Source of the DNA: Mycolicibacterium porcinum
GTDB taxonomy: Bacteria > Actinomycetota > Actinomycetes > Mycobacteriales > Mycobacteriaceae
NCBI GenBank assembly: GCA_001942045.1
Contig: MSTD01000002.1
Location: 124,001-188,000, forward strand
Direction of reading: 5' to 3'
Length of the DNA stretch: 64,000 nucleotides
Both the position numbers and the translations under genes were made by a program. The notes beneath the pieces are model-generated. The model made no database searches, had not been told where the DNA came from, and saw nothing but the letters and a program-made list of their open reading frames with translations. Shown in pieces: positions 35,010-44,187 of this stretch; position 1 is the first letter of the stretch, and every line of letters starts with the position of its first letter.

Positions 35010-35645
35010 ATGCCCGCTGATGAACAACCCAAGCCGCGCCGTCGCCGCCTCGATGGCGAGCAGTCGCGCGAACGGATCCTCGACGCCGCCACCGAGATCG
35101 CGGCCGAGCGCGGTTATGAAGGCACCAGCATCGCGCTGGTGAGCAAGAAATGCGGGTTGCCGGCCAGCTCGATCTACTGGCACTTCGCCGACAAGGACGA
35201 CCTGATCGCGGCGGTGATCGAGCGCAGCTTCGGGACCTGGCTGGCGGCCTGGCAGGTCCCGACCGACGGGACCGCCGAAGAGCGAGCCACCGCATTCGGC
35301 GCGAACGTCGCCAAAGCGTTGGTCGAATCCCCTGACTTCATCCGACTCGGGCTCATGCTCGCCCTGGAGCGCCGCCCCGTCGAGCCACGCGCCAGGGCGA
35401 TGTTCCTGCAGGCACGCGCTCAGGCGTTCACCCAACTCGTCGACACCGTTCGGGACTGGGCGCCCGACCTGAGCGACGCCCAGGTCCACCACCTGGCCAC
35501 CTACACCATCGCCGGCGCCGACGGGCTGTTCATCGCCAAGGAGATCGGTGGCGATTCAGTGGATCTGATCGCACTGTTCGAGTTGCATGCACGCAACGTG
35601 ATCGAGGCGGCCCGCCGACTGGTCGACAACGGGGACGGTCGATGA
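35010..35645 (+). CDS. TetR-family regulator of the ring-cleavage locus
   Basis: The ATG at 35010 has GGGAG 5 bases upstream and gives 211 residues; in-frame starts at 34995 and 34938 are less likely, the latter inside the operator. The DNA-binding head is [54 protein letters not shown]. The stop overlaps the acetaldehyde dehydrogenase start (ATGA), so the regulator heads the plus-strand half of the pathway and probably represses itself and the divergent operon through the tandem palindrome. Confidence 0.9.
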   Translation: MPADEQPKPRRRRLDGEQSRERILDAATEIAAERGYEGTSIALVSKKCGLPASSIYWHFADKDDLIAAVIERSFGTWLAAWQVPTDGTAEERATAFGANVAKALVESPDFIRLGLMLALERRPVEPRARAMFLQARAQAFTQLVDTVRDWAPDLSDAQVHHLATYTIAGADGLFIAKEIGGDSVDLIALFELHARNVIEAARRLVDNGDGR

Positions 35646-36583
35646 GCCGCTATCCGATCGCCATCGTCGGCTCGGGCAACATCGGCACCGATCTGATGAT
35701 CAAGATCCTGCGTGGCGATGGGCGGCTGGCCGTGGCCGCAATGGCCGGCATCGACCCACAGTCCGACGGTCTGGCGCGCGCCGCCCGCCTCGGGGTGGCG
35801 ACTACCGCGGACGGTATAGACGGGCTGCTCGCGATGCCCGAATTCGCCGATGTCAAACTGGTTTTCGACGCCACCTCGGCGGGCGCACATCGCGCCAACT
35901 CGGCCCGCCTGTCCCAACAGGGGGTCCGGATGATCGATCTCACGCCGGCCGCAATCGGACCGTACTGCGTGCCGGTGGTGAACCTGGACGAGCACCTCGA
36001 CGCCCCCAATCTCAACATGGTGACCTGCGGTGGCCAGGCCACCGTCCCGATCGTGGCAGCCGTCGCACGATCCGGGATGGTGTCGTACGCCGAGATCGTC
36101 TCGTCGATCTCCGCCAAGTCCGCCGGCCCCGGTACCCGGGCCAACATTGACGAATTCATCGAAACTACCTCGACGGCACTGCAAGTCGTCGGTGGCGCGC
36201 GGCGCGCCAAGGCCGTGATGATCCTGAATCCGGCCGACCCGCCGGTCATGATGCGCAACACCGTGTACTGCCTCGTCGACGGCGACGTCGACCCGAGCAA
36301 GATCGAGAACGACGTGGCGGCGATGGTCGACAAGGTCAGCGGCTACGTGCCGGGATACCGACTCAAACAGCGGATCCAGTTCGAAACGTTCAGTGCCGCA
36401 CGGCCGCTGTACATCCCGGAAACCGGAACGTTCACCGGCACCCGTGTCACCGTCATGCTCGAAGTCACCGGAGCCGCCCACTATCTCCCCGCCTACGCGG
36501 GCAACCTCGACATCATTACCTCGGCCGCCAAAGCCACGGCGGAACGTATCGCCGCATACGAAAGTGCGATCACACCATCATGA
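35642..36583 (+). CDS. mhpF: Acylating acetaldehyde dehydrogenase
   Basis: The 313-residue protein begins [20 protein letters not shown], the NAD-binding motif of the MhpF/BphJ/HsaG family, and has the catalytic Cys in [14 protein letters not shown] near 127. It converts the acetaldehyde (or propanal) released by the aldolase to acetyl- or propionyl-CoA, normally inside a complex with that aldolase. The aldolase gene overlaps it by 4 bases. The name is by family; a second set for sterol breakdown would be expected elsewhere in the genome. Confidence 0.93.
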   Translation: MSRYPIAIVGSGNIGTDLMIKILRGDGRLAVAAMAGIDPQSDGLARAARLGVATTADGIDGLLAMPEFADVKLVFDATSAGAHRANSARLSQQGVRMIDLTPAAIGPYCVPVVNLDEHLDAPNLNMVTCGGQATVPIVAAVARSGMVSYAEIVSSISAKSAGPGTRANIDEFIETTSTALQVVGGARRAKAVMILNPADPPVMMRNTVYCLVDGDVDPSKIENDVAAMVDKVSGYVPGYRLKQRIQFETFSAARPLYIPETGTFTGTRVTVMLEVTGAAHYLPAYAGNLDIITSAAKATAERIAAYESAITPS

Positions 36584-37587
36584 TTCACGACCTATACGTC
36601 AGCGACGTCACGCTGCGGGACGGCATGCACGCCGTGCGCCACCAATACAGTCTCGCCCAGGTGACGACCATCGCCGCGGCACTCGACGCCGCCGGAGTGG
36701 ACTCCATCGAGGTCGCCCACGGCGACGGTCTCGGTGGATCGAGTTGCGTCTACGGCTTCGGAGCGCACACCGACCTGGAGTGGATCGAAGCGGTTGCCAC
36801 GGTCGTGTGCAACGCCCGGGTGGCCACGCTGCTGCTGCCCGGGATCGGCAGCGTGCACAACCTCAAGGACGCCCGCCGAGCCGGCGCCTCTGTCGTGCGT
36901 GTCGCCACCCACTGCACCGAAGCCGACATCTCGGCCCAGCACATCGCTGCCGCGCGAGACCTCGGCATGGACACCGTCGGCTTCCTGATGATGAGCCACC
37001 TGGCCACACCGGCACAGCTGGCCGGGCAGGCGAAGCTCATGGAAAGCTACGGAGCCACCTGCGTTTACGTCGTCGACTCGGGTGGTGCGATGACCATGCG
37101 CGATGTCGCCGACCGGGTCGATGCCCTCCGCGAGGCCCTGTCCCCCACCACCGAGATCGGCATTCACGCCCATCACAATCTGTCGCTGGGCGTGGCCAAC
37201 TCGATCGTCGCCGTGGAGCACGGCGCCAACCGGGTCGACGCTTCGCTGACCGGCATGGGCGCCGGGGCCGGCAATGCCCCGCTCGAGGTGTTCGTCGCGG
37301 CCGCCGACAAACTGGGCTGGCGGCACGGCTGCGACCTGCACGCGCTCGAGGACGCTGCCGATGACATCGTGCGCCCCTTGCAGGACCGCCCGGTCCGAGT
37401 CGACCGCGAAACCCTCACGCTCGGATACGCCGGCGTGTACTCGAGCTTTCTGCGTCACGCCGAGGTCGCCGCGGAACGCTACGGCGTCGACGCGCGCTCA
37501 CTGCTCGAAGAGGCCGGTCGCCGCGGCATGGTCGGCGGCCAGGAAGACATGCTCGTCGATATCGCGCTCGATCTGACCGCGTCATAG
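36580..37587 (+). CDS. mhpE: 4-hydroxy-2-oxovalerate aldolase
   Basis: The 335-residue DRE-TIM barrel enzyme begins [20 protein letters not shown], with the Arg-Asp pair and first metal ligand, and has metal-binding His residues in [15 protein letters not shown] near 193. The DmpG-type communication domain is at the C-terminus ([23 protein letters not shown]). It splits 4-hydroxy-2-oxovalerate to pyruvate and an aldehyde that is channelled to the partner dehydrogenase. The hydratase that would make its substrate is not encoded nearby. Confidence 0.93.
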   Translation: MIHDLYVSDVTLRDGMHAVRHQYSLAQVTTIAAALDAAGVDSIEVAHGDGLGGSSCVYGFGAHTDLEWIEAVATVVCNARVATLLLPGIGSVHNLKDARRAGASVVRVATHCTEADISAQHIAAARDLGMDTVGFLMMSHLATPAQLAGQAKLMESYGATCVYVVDSGGAMTMRDVADRVDALREALSPTTEIGIHAHHNLSLGVANSIVAVEHGANRVDASLTGMGAGAGNAPLEVFVAAADKLGWRHGCDLHALEDAADDIVRPLQDRPVRVDRETLTLGYAGVYSSFLRHAEVAAERYGVDARSLLEEAGRRGMVGGQEDMLVDIALDLTAS

Positions 37588-37623
37588 CGAGACAGGCATC
37601 TCACCATCCGTAGTCTGGACCGG

Positions 37624-38526
37624 GTGAGCGTGCGGGGATGGCTGTTATTGGGCGCCATGAGCCTCATCTGGGGTATTCCGTACCTGCTGATCAAGATCGC
37701 TGTCGAGGGTGTCTCGGTGCCCGTGCTGGTCCTGGCCCGCACCGCCGTCGGCGCGGCCGTGCTGCTGCCGCTGGTGATGTCGCGCGCCGCCTGGGCGCCG
37801 GTGCTGCGGCACTGGCGGCCCGTGCTGGCCTTCGCGTTCTTCGAGATCATCGCGGCGTGGTTCCTGCTCACGGATGCCGAACGCCACCTGAGCAGCTCGC
37901 TGACCGGCCTGTTGATCGCCACCGCCCCGATCATCGCCGCGGTTCTCGACCGGCTCACCGGCGGAGAACGGCTGAGCGCCAAGCGAATCACCGGCCTCGG
38001 TATCGGGCTGGCCGGGGTGGCGGTGCTCGCCGGGCCAGGTCTCGCCGGTGGGCACGGCTGGCCGATCGCCGAAGTTCTGCTGGTGGCAACCTGTTACGCG
38101 ATCGCTCCGCTGATCGCCGCGCGGTATCTGGGTGACGTCCCGACCCTTCCGCTGACGGCGGCATGCCTGACGGTCGCGGCGCTGATCTACACCACGCCGG
38201 CGCTCCTGACCTGGCCGGACGAAATGCCGTCACGGCGCGTGCTGGTCGCACTCGCCGCACTCGCGGTGATCTGCACCGCACTGGCATTCGTGGTGTTCTT
38301 CGCGCTGATCCGCGAGGTCGGCGGCGCCCGGGCGCTGGTGTTCACCTACATCAACCCGGCCGTTGCCCTGGCCGCCGGCGTGATCGTGCTCGGTGAGCCG
38401 CTGACCGTGTACAACGTCGCCGGGCTGGCACTGATCCTCGCCGGTTCGATCCTGGCGACCCGCACCTCACGCGACCCCGACCCGCAGATCGAACCCGAAG
38501 AAATCAGCCGCGCAGGCCCGCGCTGA
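37624..38526 (+). CDS. EamA/DMT-family transporter
   Basis: The 300-residue membrane protein has about ten hydrophobic segments and two EamA halves. The first half opens GWLLLGAMSLIWGIPYLLIKIAV; the second contains TALAFVVFFALIREVGGARALVFTYINPAVALAAGVIVLGEPL, the typical EamA ending. It starts with GTG 36 bases after the aldolase, so it may be read with the ring-cleavage operon and move a substrate or intermediate. Its 3' end overlaps the convergent ferredoxin reductase gene by 23 bases. Confidence 0.85.
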   Translation: MSVRGWLLLGAMSLIWGIPYLLIKIAVEGVSVPVLVLARTAVGAAVLLPLVMSRAAWAPVLRHWRPVLAFAFFEIIAAWFLLTDAERHLSSSLTGLLIATAPIIAAVLDRLTGGERLSAKRITGLGIGLAGVAVLAGPGLAGGHGWPIAEVLLVATCYAIAPLIAARYLGDVPTLPLTAACLTVAALIYTTPALLTWPDEMPSRRVLVALAALAVICTALAFVVFFALIREVGGARALVFTYINPAVALAAGVIVLGEPLTVYNVAGLALILAGSILATRTSRDPDPQIEPEEISRAGPR

Positions 38527-40102
38527 GCATCTCCTCGATCGACACGAACTTCACCCGGGGCCGGGCCACCTTCACACCGCGGTCCCGTTCGGCGGCGTCG
38601 ATCGCGCGCCAACCCGGCCACCCCACCGGCTCGGCTCCCCGGCCGCCCAACAGCGCGTCGAGGGACTCGCGGCCCGCGACCTCACGGGTCAGCAGGCCCG
38701 CGTCGAAATCCGCCCACAGCTGCGCGACGGTCTGCTCGGCGCACAGCCGATTCGTGCCGATCACTCCGCGGGGTCCGCGTTTGATCCACCCGGTCACGTA
38801 GGTGCCGGGCACCGGAGCATGGTCGACGACGCGACCCGCGTCGTTGGGCACGGTCCCGGAGTCCTCGTCGTAGGGCAGTCCGGCGACGGGGAGGCCGCGA
38901 TATCCGATCGACCGCAGGATCAGCGGCGTCTCGATCACTTCGGTGCCACGCTCGCCGGCGATCTCCAGGCCTTCGGCACGGTCGGCGCCGAGGATGGCGA
39001 GCGGGGTGACACCGAAGCGGAAGACCACCCGCTTGTTTCCGGGGGTCGGGTTGCGCTGCGCGTATTCACGGGCGATGGCCAGCTTGAATGAGGTTTCGAC
39101 GTCGTCGTGCTCGTCATCGGCAGGAAGATCCGCGGGGTCGATGATCACGTCGACCCCGTCGAGGTGCCCCAGGGCCAGGAACTCCCCCGCCGAGAACGCC
39201 GCGTGCCCGATATCGCGGCGGGCCAGGATCACCACCTCCCGGATTGCACTGTTGGCCAACGCATCCAGGGTGTGCTGGGCAATATCGGTGGCAGCGAGCG
39301 CGGTCCGGTCCGTCAACAGCACCCGGGCGACATCGAGGGCGACATTGCCGTTGCCGATGATGACCGCACGCTCGCCCGACAGGTCGAACCGGTGCGCGGC
39401 GTGGTCGGGGTGGCCGTTGTACCAACCGACGAACTCGGCTGCGGCGTGGTGCCCGATGAGGTCCTCGCCTTCGATTCCCAAGCGCCGGCTGGTGGCCGCA
39501 CCCACCGCGTAGATCACCGCGTGGTGATGGGCCAGCAGCTCGTCGTGGTTGATGGTGCGGCCGACCTCGACGTTGAAATGGCTGGCGAACCGCGGATTGG
39601 TGAACACCCGCTCGAAGATGTCGACGACCGACTTGGTGTGCTGATGATCGGGCGCCACGCCGGCCCGGATCAATCCGAACGGCGTGGGCAGCCGCTCGAA
39701 CAGGTTGATCTCCACCCCGTCCACACCGATCAGCTCGGCGGCGGCATAACAGGCCGCCGGCCCGGATCCGACGACCGCGACCCGCAGCGATCCCGGTTCG
39801 ATGCGTGCGCGGGAGGCGGCCACCGGTATGGACGCCGGCTCAAGCGGATGGCGCTCGAAATAGGCGGCGTTGAGCTCCTTGAACCGCTGCAGTTCGCCAG
39901 GCAGGTCCTCTTCGTAGTGGATCGCACCGACCGGGCACTCCTCGAAGCAGGCCCCGCAGTCGATGCACGATTCCGGATCGATGTAGAGCATCTCGGCGGA
40001 CGCTGATTCCAGCCCGCCCTCAGCCGGCCGGATGCAGTCCACCGGGCACACCGGAACACAGCTGGCGTCCTTGCAGCAGTTCTGCGTGATCACGTAAGCC
40101 AT
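38504..40102 (-). CDS. Ferredoxin/ferredoxin-NADP+ reductase fusion, FprB type
   Basis: The 532-residue protein has an N-terminal ferredoxin part with two cysteine clusters (CCKDASCVPVCPVDC near 9-23 and CIDCGACFEECPVGA near 47) joined to an adrenodoxin-reductase-like flavoprotein. The FAD motif is VAVVGSGPAACYAAAEL near 108, NADP binding is IIGNGNVALDVARVL near 245, and GWIKRGPRGVIGTNR is near the end. This is the arrangement of M. tuberculosis FprB. It would pass electrons between NADPH and iron-sulphur or P450 partners. The ATG at 40102 replaces a TTG nine codons upstream. Confidence 0.88.
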   Translation of the reverse strand: MAYVITQNCCKDASCVPVCPVDCIRPAEGGLESASAEMLYIDPESCIDCGACFEECPVGAIHYEEDLPGELQRFKELNAAYFERHPLEPASIPVAASRARIEPGSLRVAVVGSGPAACYAAAELIGVDGVEINLFERLPTPFGLIRAGVAPDHQHTKSVVDIFERVFTNPRFASHFNVEVGRTINHDELLAHHHAVIYAVGAATSRRLGIEGEDLIGHHAAAEFVGWYNGHPDHAAHRFDLSGERAVIIGNGNVALDVARVLLTDRTALAATDIAQHTLDALANSAIREVVILARRDIGHAAFSAGEFLALGHLDGVDVIIDPADLPADDEHDDVETSFKLAIAREYAQRNPTPGNKRVVFRFGVTPLAILGADRAEGLEIAGERGTEVIETPLILRSIGYRGLPVAGLPYDEDSGTVPNDAGRVVDHAPVPGTYVTGWIKRGPRGVIGTNRLCAEQTVAQLWADFDAGLLTREVAGRESLDALLGGRGAEPVGWPGWRAIDAAERDRGVKVARPRVKFVSIEEMLSAGLRG

Positions 40103-40137
40103 CGGACCTCCCCTTTCAGATCTGGACAAATCCTACT

Positions 40138-40292
40138 GGACACCTGTCCGGTTTATCGATTCGAAATCTGTGCCCATCCGTCCACCAGCGCAGGAACAGC
40201 CGAAATGACAGAACTAAAAATGTGTTGATACAAGCAGTTTCATCGGACGATTGCCAACAGCGACGCGGATCTATATCTTGGACACATGTCCA
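40138..40292. promoter_or_regulatory. Two GGACA-NN-TGTCC palindromes between the reductase and a TetR gene
   Basis: Site one, ggacacctgtcc (40138-40149), lies 36 bases before the reductase start. Site two, tggacacatgtcca (40279-40292), is perfect and covers the ATG (40286) of the TetR gene. A further ggaca half-site lies near 40125. The shared sequence and the divergent layout suggest that the TetR protein controls both genes. Confidence 0.68.
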
Positions 40293-40864
40293 GGCCAGCG
40301 GTGGCTACGGTCACTCGCCTACACGACGCACACGATCAGCGCGTCCGCGCGCACCGTCGTGTCTTCGGAGCGGCCACGCAACTTCTCGACGCGCACAACG
40401 TCGTCTCGGTACCGGCGCTAGCCGCACGCGCGAAGATGGCACCCGCAGCGCTCTACGCACATTTCCCATCCATCGAGGTGGTCTTCGCCGAGCTGTACCT
40501 GGACCGGGTGATACAGCTGCCGCTGGACATCGATCCCGCGGCCAGACCCACCAGCCGCGTCACCGAGCAACTCACCGCGCTCACGCTGTTGATGGCCGAT
40601 GAGCCGCGATTGGCCCGAGCCTGCACCCAGGCGCTGATGAGCACCGACGACGACGTGGTCGAGGACGTCCGCTCCCGGATCGCCGCCGAGGTCAACCGCC
40701 GGATCTCCACGGCCCTGGGCGGTGGAGCCTGGCCGGAAGTGCTCGCCACCCTGGAGGCGGTGTTCTGGGGCGCGCTGCTACAGGCACAAACCGGAGCGAT
40801 GAGTTACCGACAGATGGCCCGCCAGCTCGAGACCATGGTGTCGCTGATCGTCCCCGGGGGATGA
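40286..40864 (+). CDS. TetR-family transcriptional regulator
   Basis: The 192-residue protein has a TetR head: RRVFGAATQLLDAHNVVSVPALAARAKMAPAALYAHFPSIEVVFAELY. It is divergent from the ferredoxin reductase, with palindromic sites in the shared region, one of them over its own start codon. Tight autorepression is therefore likely. The signal it senses is unknown; control of an electron-transfer flavoprotein suggests a redox or P450-linked role. No helpful neighbour lies on its 3' side, where the mce operon ends in the opposite direction. Confidence 0.88.
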   Translation: MSRPAVATVTRLHDAHDQRVRAHRRVFGAATQLLDAHNVVSVPALAARAKMAPAALYAHFPSIEVVFAELYLDRVIQLPLDIDPAARPTSRVTEQLTALTLLMADEPRLARACTQALMSTDDDVVEDVRSRIAAEVNRRISTALGGGAWPEVLATLEAVFWGALLQAQTGAMSYRQMARQLETMVSLIVPGG

Positions 40865-40931
40865 ATCAGGCTGTGGTTCAACAGATGCCCGACGGAACCA
40901 CCCAGGCGGGCGCGCCGCGAGCGCACTCGCC

Positions 40932-41435
40932 CTACACGGGGCTCAGCGTGAAGGGCATCTCGATGGCCAGGGGCAGATTGATTCCACACGCCCCGCTGGG
41001 CCCGACTGTCGAGTCCCAACCCCTGAACATGGCGGGATCGTTGGGGTCTCGGTAGAACTTGAAGATCTGCTTGCCCGGAGCGGTGCTGCCATCGTCACAG
41101 CGCACCCAGTCAGGGACGGTGCGCGTGACGAACCACAGTTTGCTGACGTAGCGCGCCTCGGCACTCCAGCCGCGGTCGCTGGTGACGTGCCCCACGCAGT
41201 CATAGGCTCCGCTGCATGTCGAGGCGATGGTCCAGGTGCTCGACACCGTCGGCTCATCGTGGAAGATCTCGTTGGTCTTGGCCCACTGCCCGTCGGACAC
41301 CGCCCGCATCGTGGCATTGATCGCGATGTCCTCAAAGGTGGCCTGCGCCAACGGCATCGACGCCGCCACGGCGACCGCGGCTGCGATCGTCATGGCTGTT
41401 GCGACTTGCCGCATCACGGACCGGGCGGCGGTCAT
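40932..41435 (-). CDS. Small secreted protein at the end of the mce operon (Mce-associated)
   Basis: The 167-residue protein starts with MTAARSVMRQVATAMTIAAAVAVAASMPLAQA, a signal peptide-like segment with an Ala-rich cleavage site. The mature part has Cys residues in TIASTCSGAYDCVG, VRCDDG and GACGINLP, which could form two disulphides. It overlaps mceF by 4 bases, so it is the seventh gene of the operon. Small exported proteins in this position are common in mce operons, but I cannot assign a function. An upstream frame to 41474 was not used because it runs into mceF. Confidence 0.72.
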   Translation of the reverse strand: MTAARSVMRQVATAMTIAAAVAVAASMPLAQATFEDIAINATMRAVSDGQWAKTNEIFHDEPTVSSTWTIASTCSGAYDCVGHVTSDRGWSAEARYVSKLWFVTRTVPDWVRCDDGSTAPGKQIFKFYRDPNDPAMFRGWDSTVGPSGACGINLPLAIEMPFTLSPV

Positions 41436-43027
41436 GACACACCGACCGCGGGATCGAGGATCAGGTCCTTCCACTTGTCTTGCGACTCCTCCGGGGACGG
41501 CCGTGCCATCAAGTTGGACTGGACATGTGTCGACCCATCCGACGCCATGAATCGGCCCGTGCGCGGATCGTAGGTAGCCACTGCAACCGATGGGCCTGGC
41601 GATGATTTGGAATACGCGGACGGTGTTGCGGGTGCCCCCGGTTGCGGAGCGTCGCCCGGCAAGGGTTCCGGTGCCGGCGGCGGGGCGGCAGGCACCGGCG
41701 CGGAGGGGTCGACGCCTGGCGGCAACGGGGTGCCGTCGAGAGGCGCGTGGGTTTGATCGTCGTAGGTCACCCGATCGTCGGGTGGAACCCCCTGGGCCAA
41801 AAGATTGGGATCGACCGGACCGGGGCCGAGGGCGTGCTGGCGCATTGCCAATGGCATGTAGGGCTCGTCGCTCTCGCAGATATCGACCGTCGGTGCCCGC
41901 TTCCCTGGCTTACCCATACACGGCAGGTTGCGGGCACCGCGTACCAGGATCGGGGAGTCTTGCGGCAGTTTGCAATACAGACCGTCAGGAGTGTCGATGG
42001 TCGTGGTGTCAGTCGGTGAACGCCACGCCGAGGGCGGGAGGTATCCGACAGTGCACGCCGGAGGATCGCTGATCTCGATCCTGAAGTTCGCCAGCGGTAG
42101 GCCTGTCGCATTGTTGTTTGGTGCAATCGCTTGCAGGTCCGCGAAATACGGCGGTATCAACACCAGAAGTTGCTCAAGGGACGGCAGATATGTCACGCCC
42201 ACTTGCCCCAGGCTGGTCATGTTGGCCAACAACACCGGCAACGTCGGCTTCACGCTGTTGAGCAGTCGCGATACTTCCTGCAGAGCGCCCGGTCCCTGTT
42301 GCAATATGGTCCGGATGTGGGGGTCGCCGGCAACGAGGCGGTCGGTGACGCCGGCGAGGCTCCGGGCCCAAGTTCTGGTCGCGTCGGCGGACTGGACCTG
42401 ACCATCCAGAAGCGGCCCCGAATCATCGATCAGCGCCTGCGTCTGCCCAGAGACCGAATGAAAGTCCCGGGCAACAGTGGCCGATGAATCGATGAGCGAC
42501 CCGAGATCAAACCCGGCGTCGTCGAGCGCCGTGGACGACTCGTCGAGCAGCGCCGACAGCTTGTCCTTCGGGATGCTGCCAAGGAGAGCGCTCACGTTGT
42601 CGAGCATCGGACCGACAGGTTGCGGGATGCGCGCGTCGCGCCGCGCGATCACCGAGCCAGTCTCCAAGTAAGGAGGTGCCGAAGTGCGGGGACGAAGATC
42701 AACATACTGCTCACCCACCGCGCTGACGCTGCGCACTTCGGCGACCAGATCCGCGGGAATGCGTGGCGACGAGCCGAGCGACATCGTCGCCTCGGCTCCT
42801 TCGGGGGTGAGTTTGACTTCGGTGACCTTGCCGACCTGGACTCCCCGATAGGTCACGTTGGACATCCGGTAGATCCCTCCGCCGGCCGGAAGTTCGAGTC
42901 GGACGACGATGCGGCCGAGGCCGAGCAGGGTCGGCGCCTGTATGTAGACCACGGCCATCGTGACCATCCCGACGACCGAGGCGACCACAAAGATCAGCAA
43001 CTGGACACGGATGAAACGGGTCAGCAT
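41432..43027 (-). CDS. mceF: Mce-family protein MceF
   Basis: The 531-residue protein has an N-terminal membrane anchor (LLIFVVASVVGMVTMAVVYIQ), then the MCE domain (about 35-115: RGVQVGKVTEVKLTPEGAEATM and VSAVGEQYVDLRP), a long helical region, and a Pro-rich tail (PVPAAPPPAPEPLPGDAPQP) common in MceF proteins. It is one of six subunits thought to form a lipid-carrying tunnel across the periplasm. The start shares one base with the mceE stop (TGATG). Confidence 0.9.
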   Translation of the reverse strand: MLTRFIRVQLLIFVVASVVGMVTMAVVYIQAPTLLGLGRIVVRLELPAGGGIYRMSNVTYRGVQVGKVTEVKLTPEGAEATMSLGSSPRIPADLVAEVRSVSAVGEQYVDLRPRTSAPPYLETGSVIARRDARIPQPVGPMLDNVSALLGSIPKDKLSALLDESSTALDDAGFDLGSLIDSSATVARDFHSVSGQTQALIDDSGPLLDGQVQSADATRTWARSLAGVTDRLVAGDPHIRTILQQGPGALQEVSRLLNSVKPTLPVLLANMTSLGQVGVTYLPSLEQLLVLIPPYFADLQAIAPNNNATGLPLANFRIEISDPPACTVGYLPPSAWRSPTDTTTIDTPDGLYCKLPQDSPILVRGARNLPCMGKPGKRAPTVDICESDEPYMPLAMRQHALGPGPVDPNLLAQGVPPDDRVTYDDQTHAPLDGTPLPPGVDPSAPVPAAPPPAPEPLPGDAPQPGAPATPSAYSKSSPGPSVAVATYDPRTGRFMASDGSTHVQSNLMARPSPEESQDKWKDLILDPAVGVS

Positions 43028-44187
43028 CAGCCACCCCCACTCGGCGCTGCGGTTACAGGGGGCACTGGAGCCGGTGGCGGCTGCAACGGTGCGGCGAGTG
43101 GATTGTTCGCGTAGTAGGCGTCGTAGCCTGGGTCACCAGGTGCCGGCACCAACTGGATATGTTCATCCCCCCAACGGGTTCCGGTGAGCAGCCCGCGCTT
43201 CAACCGAGGGACGGTCAGATCGAACACCGCGAACAGGTTCATGTAGTCACCCTTGATCCCGCGGTCGATCACGTTTTGCCCGAAGGGCATGACCGGCAGG
43301 AAGGCCAACGCTTCGTCGATCTCGGGTCCGACGTCAGCCAATGCCCGGACTGTCGGATCGAGATTGTGGAGTGTGGTGACCAAATCGTTTCGACTGTCGT
43401 GGATCAAGCCACGTGTTGTGTCGCTGAAGACCCCCATCTTATCCAATGCTGTTGTTATTCTTGGCCGTTCGGCAATCAGAACGTCCAGAGCCGGAGGTAC
43501 GTCCTTCAGCGTGCGGGTGATCACGTCCCGCTGCTCATCCAGTTCGCCGGCCAATCGGTTCAACGCTTCGATCGACGCGACGATGTCGGCCTGCTGGGTG
43601 TCGAACACGCCGATGATCTCGTTGAGGTTGGTGAGTAGTTCCCGCGCGTCGGATCGGTGCGGGCTCAGCGCGATATCGAAGTTGTGAATGATGTCACCGA
43701 TCTGTCCCAGTCCGCCGGAGTTCACCACAGTCGACAGTGTCGACAGCGTCCGCTCGGTGGTGGGATATGCGGTGGATTCGTCCAGAGGAAGCGTCGAGTT
43801 CGGCGCGAGGCGTCCCTGTGGGGCCTGGTCCGCGGGCACATCGAGGGATAGGTGCATCGAGCCCAGGAGGCTGGTCTGCCCCACCGACGCCTTGACGTTG
43901 GCCGGGACGACGACATCGGGCCGCACCGAGACTTCCACGTCGGCATGCCAACCCGCGACGCGCAGTCTGCGCACACTGCCGACGGTGACGTCATCGAGCA
44001 GCACCGGCGAGTTGGGTTCCAATGTGCTGACATTGGAGATCTCGACGTGGTAGGTGATGGCATCAGAGCCGCGGCCATCGGCGCCCGGCAATGGCAGCGA
44101 ATTCAACCCGCCGAAGCTGCAACCAGCCGTGATGAGGGCGCAGCAGACCAGCACCGCACCACGGCGCACCGATCCGATGAGGCTCAT
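43027..44187 (-). CDS. mceE: Mce-family lipoprotein MceE (LprK-like)
   Basis: The 386-residue protein has a short basic N-terminus, a hydrophobic stretch and a lipid-attachment site ending ITAGC at Cys23, so it is probably a lipoprotein, as MceE members usually are. The MCE domain follows (ITYHVEISNVSTLEPNSPVLLDDVTVGSVRRL, about 43-75), then helices. The C-terminus is short and Pro-rich. It overlaps mceD by 4 bases. The fixed position in the six-gene order supports the letter. Confidence 0.9.
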   Translation of the reverse strand: MSLIGSVRRGAVLVCCALITAGCSFGGLNSLPLPGADGRGSDAITYHVEISNVSTLEPNSPVLLDDVTVGSVRRLRVAGWHADVEVSVRPDVVVPANVKASVGQTSLLGSMHLSLDVPADQAPQGRLAPNSTLPLDESTAYPTTERTLSTLSTVVNSGGLGQIGDIIHNFDIALSPHRSDARELLTNLNEIIGVFDTQQADIVASIEALNRLAGELDEQRDVITRTLKDVPPALDVLIAERPRITTALDKMGVFSDTTRGLIHDSRNDLVTTLHNLDPTVRALADVGPEIDEALAFLPVMPFGQNVIDRGIKGDYMNLFAVFDLTVPRLKRGLLTGTRWGDEHIQLVPAPGDPGYDAYYANNPLAAPLQPPPAPVPPVTAAPSGGG

